Source: Verrucomicrobiota bacterium (GTDB lineage: Bacteria; Verrucomicrobiota; Verrucomicrobiia; Limisphaerales; UBA1100). Taken from it: a stretch of DNA of 6,360 nt. Where the stretch lies: assembly GCA_028872645.1 (NCBI GenBank), contig JAPKDK010000172.1:1-6360 (forward strand). The letters run 5' to 3'. Position 1 is the first letter of the stretch. Each line of letters starts with the position of its first letter. Below the pieces are notes generated by a model. That model did not search any database, was not told where the DNA came from, and saw only the letters and a list, made by a program, of their open reading frames with translations. Positions 6,360-6,360 of this stretch are shown here, in pieces. Made by a program: the position numbers and the translations under genes.

Positions 6360-6360
6360 G

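Noticed and set aside
1..6360. CRISPR array, tRNA, rRNA, insertion sequence or attachment site
   Set aside because: No regularly spaced direct repeats, cloverleaf, transposase motifs or long terminal repeats were seen on either strand by eye.

Overview
The window looks like chromosome from a Verrucomicrobiota or Planctomycetota (PVC) bacterium. The strongest sign is the gene at 1384-3282 (minus). Its product matches the 'Pirellula/Verrucomicrobium-type putative membrane-bound dehydrogenase' beta-propeller family, which is greatly expanded in those phyla. The exported ThuA-like and PhoD-like proteins beside it fit the same picture. The assignment rests on recognising families by eye, not on a database search.

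Layout. The left part (1-1360) is read on the plus strand. It opens inside the 3' end of a type I restriction endonuclease gene (hsdR, 2-748), showing the C-terminal domain of the EcoEI-like R subunit behind a Pro/Asp/Glu-rich linker. A 157-bp spacer follows, then a small gene (906-1277) for a 123-residue coiled-coil protein of unknown function with a good ribosome binding site. A near-perfect intrinsic terminator (1328-1358) closes this block. A weaker second hairpin plus T-tract (1361-1394) may back it up.

The right part (1384-6359) is read entirely on the minus strand, convergent to the first block. In transcription order it holds a secreted ThuA-like protein (6359-5328), a Tat-exported PhoD-like metallophosphatase (5292-3337) and a secreted beta-propeller dehydrogenase-like protein with a helical HEAT-like tail (3282-1384). 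The gaps are only 35 and 54 bp, so the three are probably one operon. All three products carry export signals, so they probably work together outside the cytoplasm on a sugar-derived or phosphorylated/esterified substrate; the substrate cannot be read from the sequence. The operon promoter lies beyond the right edge.

No tRNA, rRNA, CRISPR array, insertion sequence or attachment site was seen. The least ordinary items are the small coiled-coil gene after hsdR, a 9-bp hairpin directly abutting the start codon of the propeller gene, and the one-way terminator arrangement at the convergent junction. I did not find convincing evidence of an entirely new system here.
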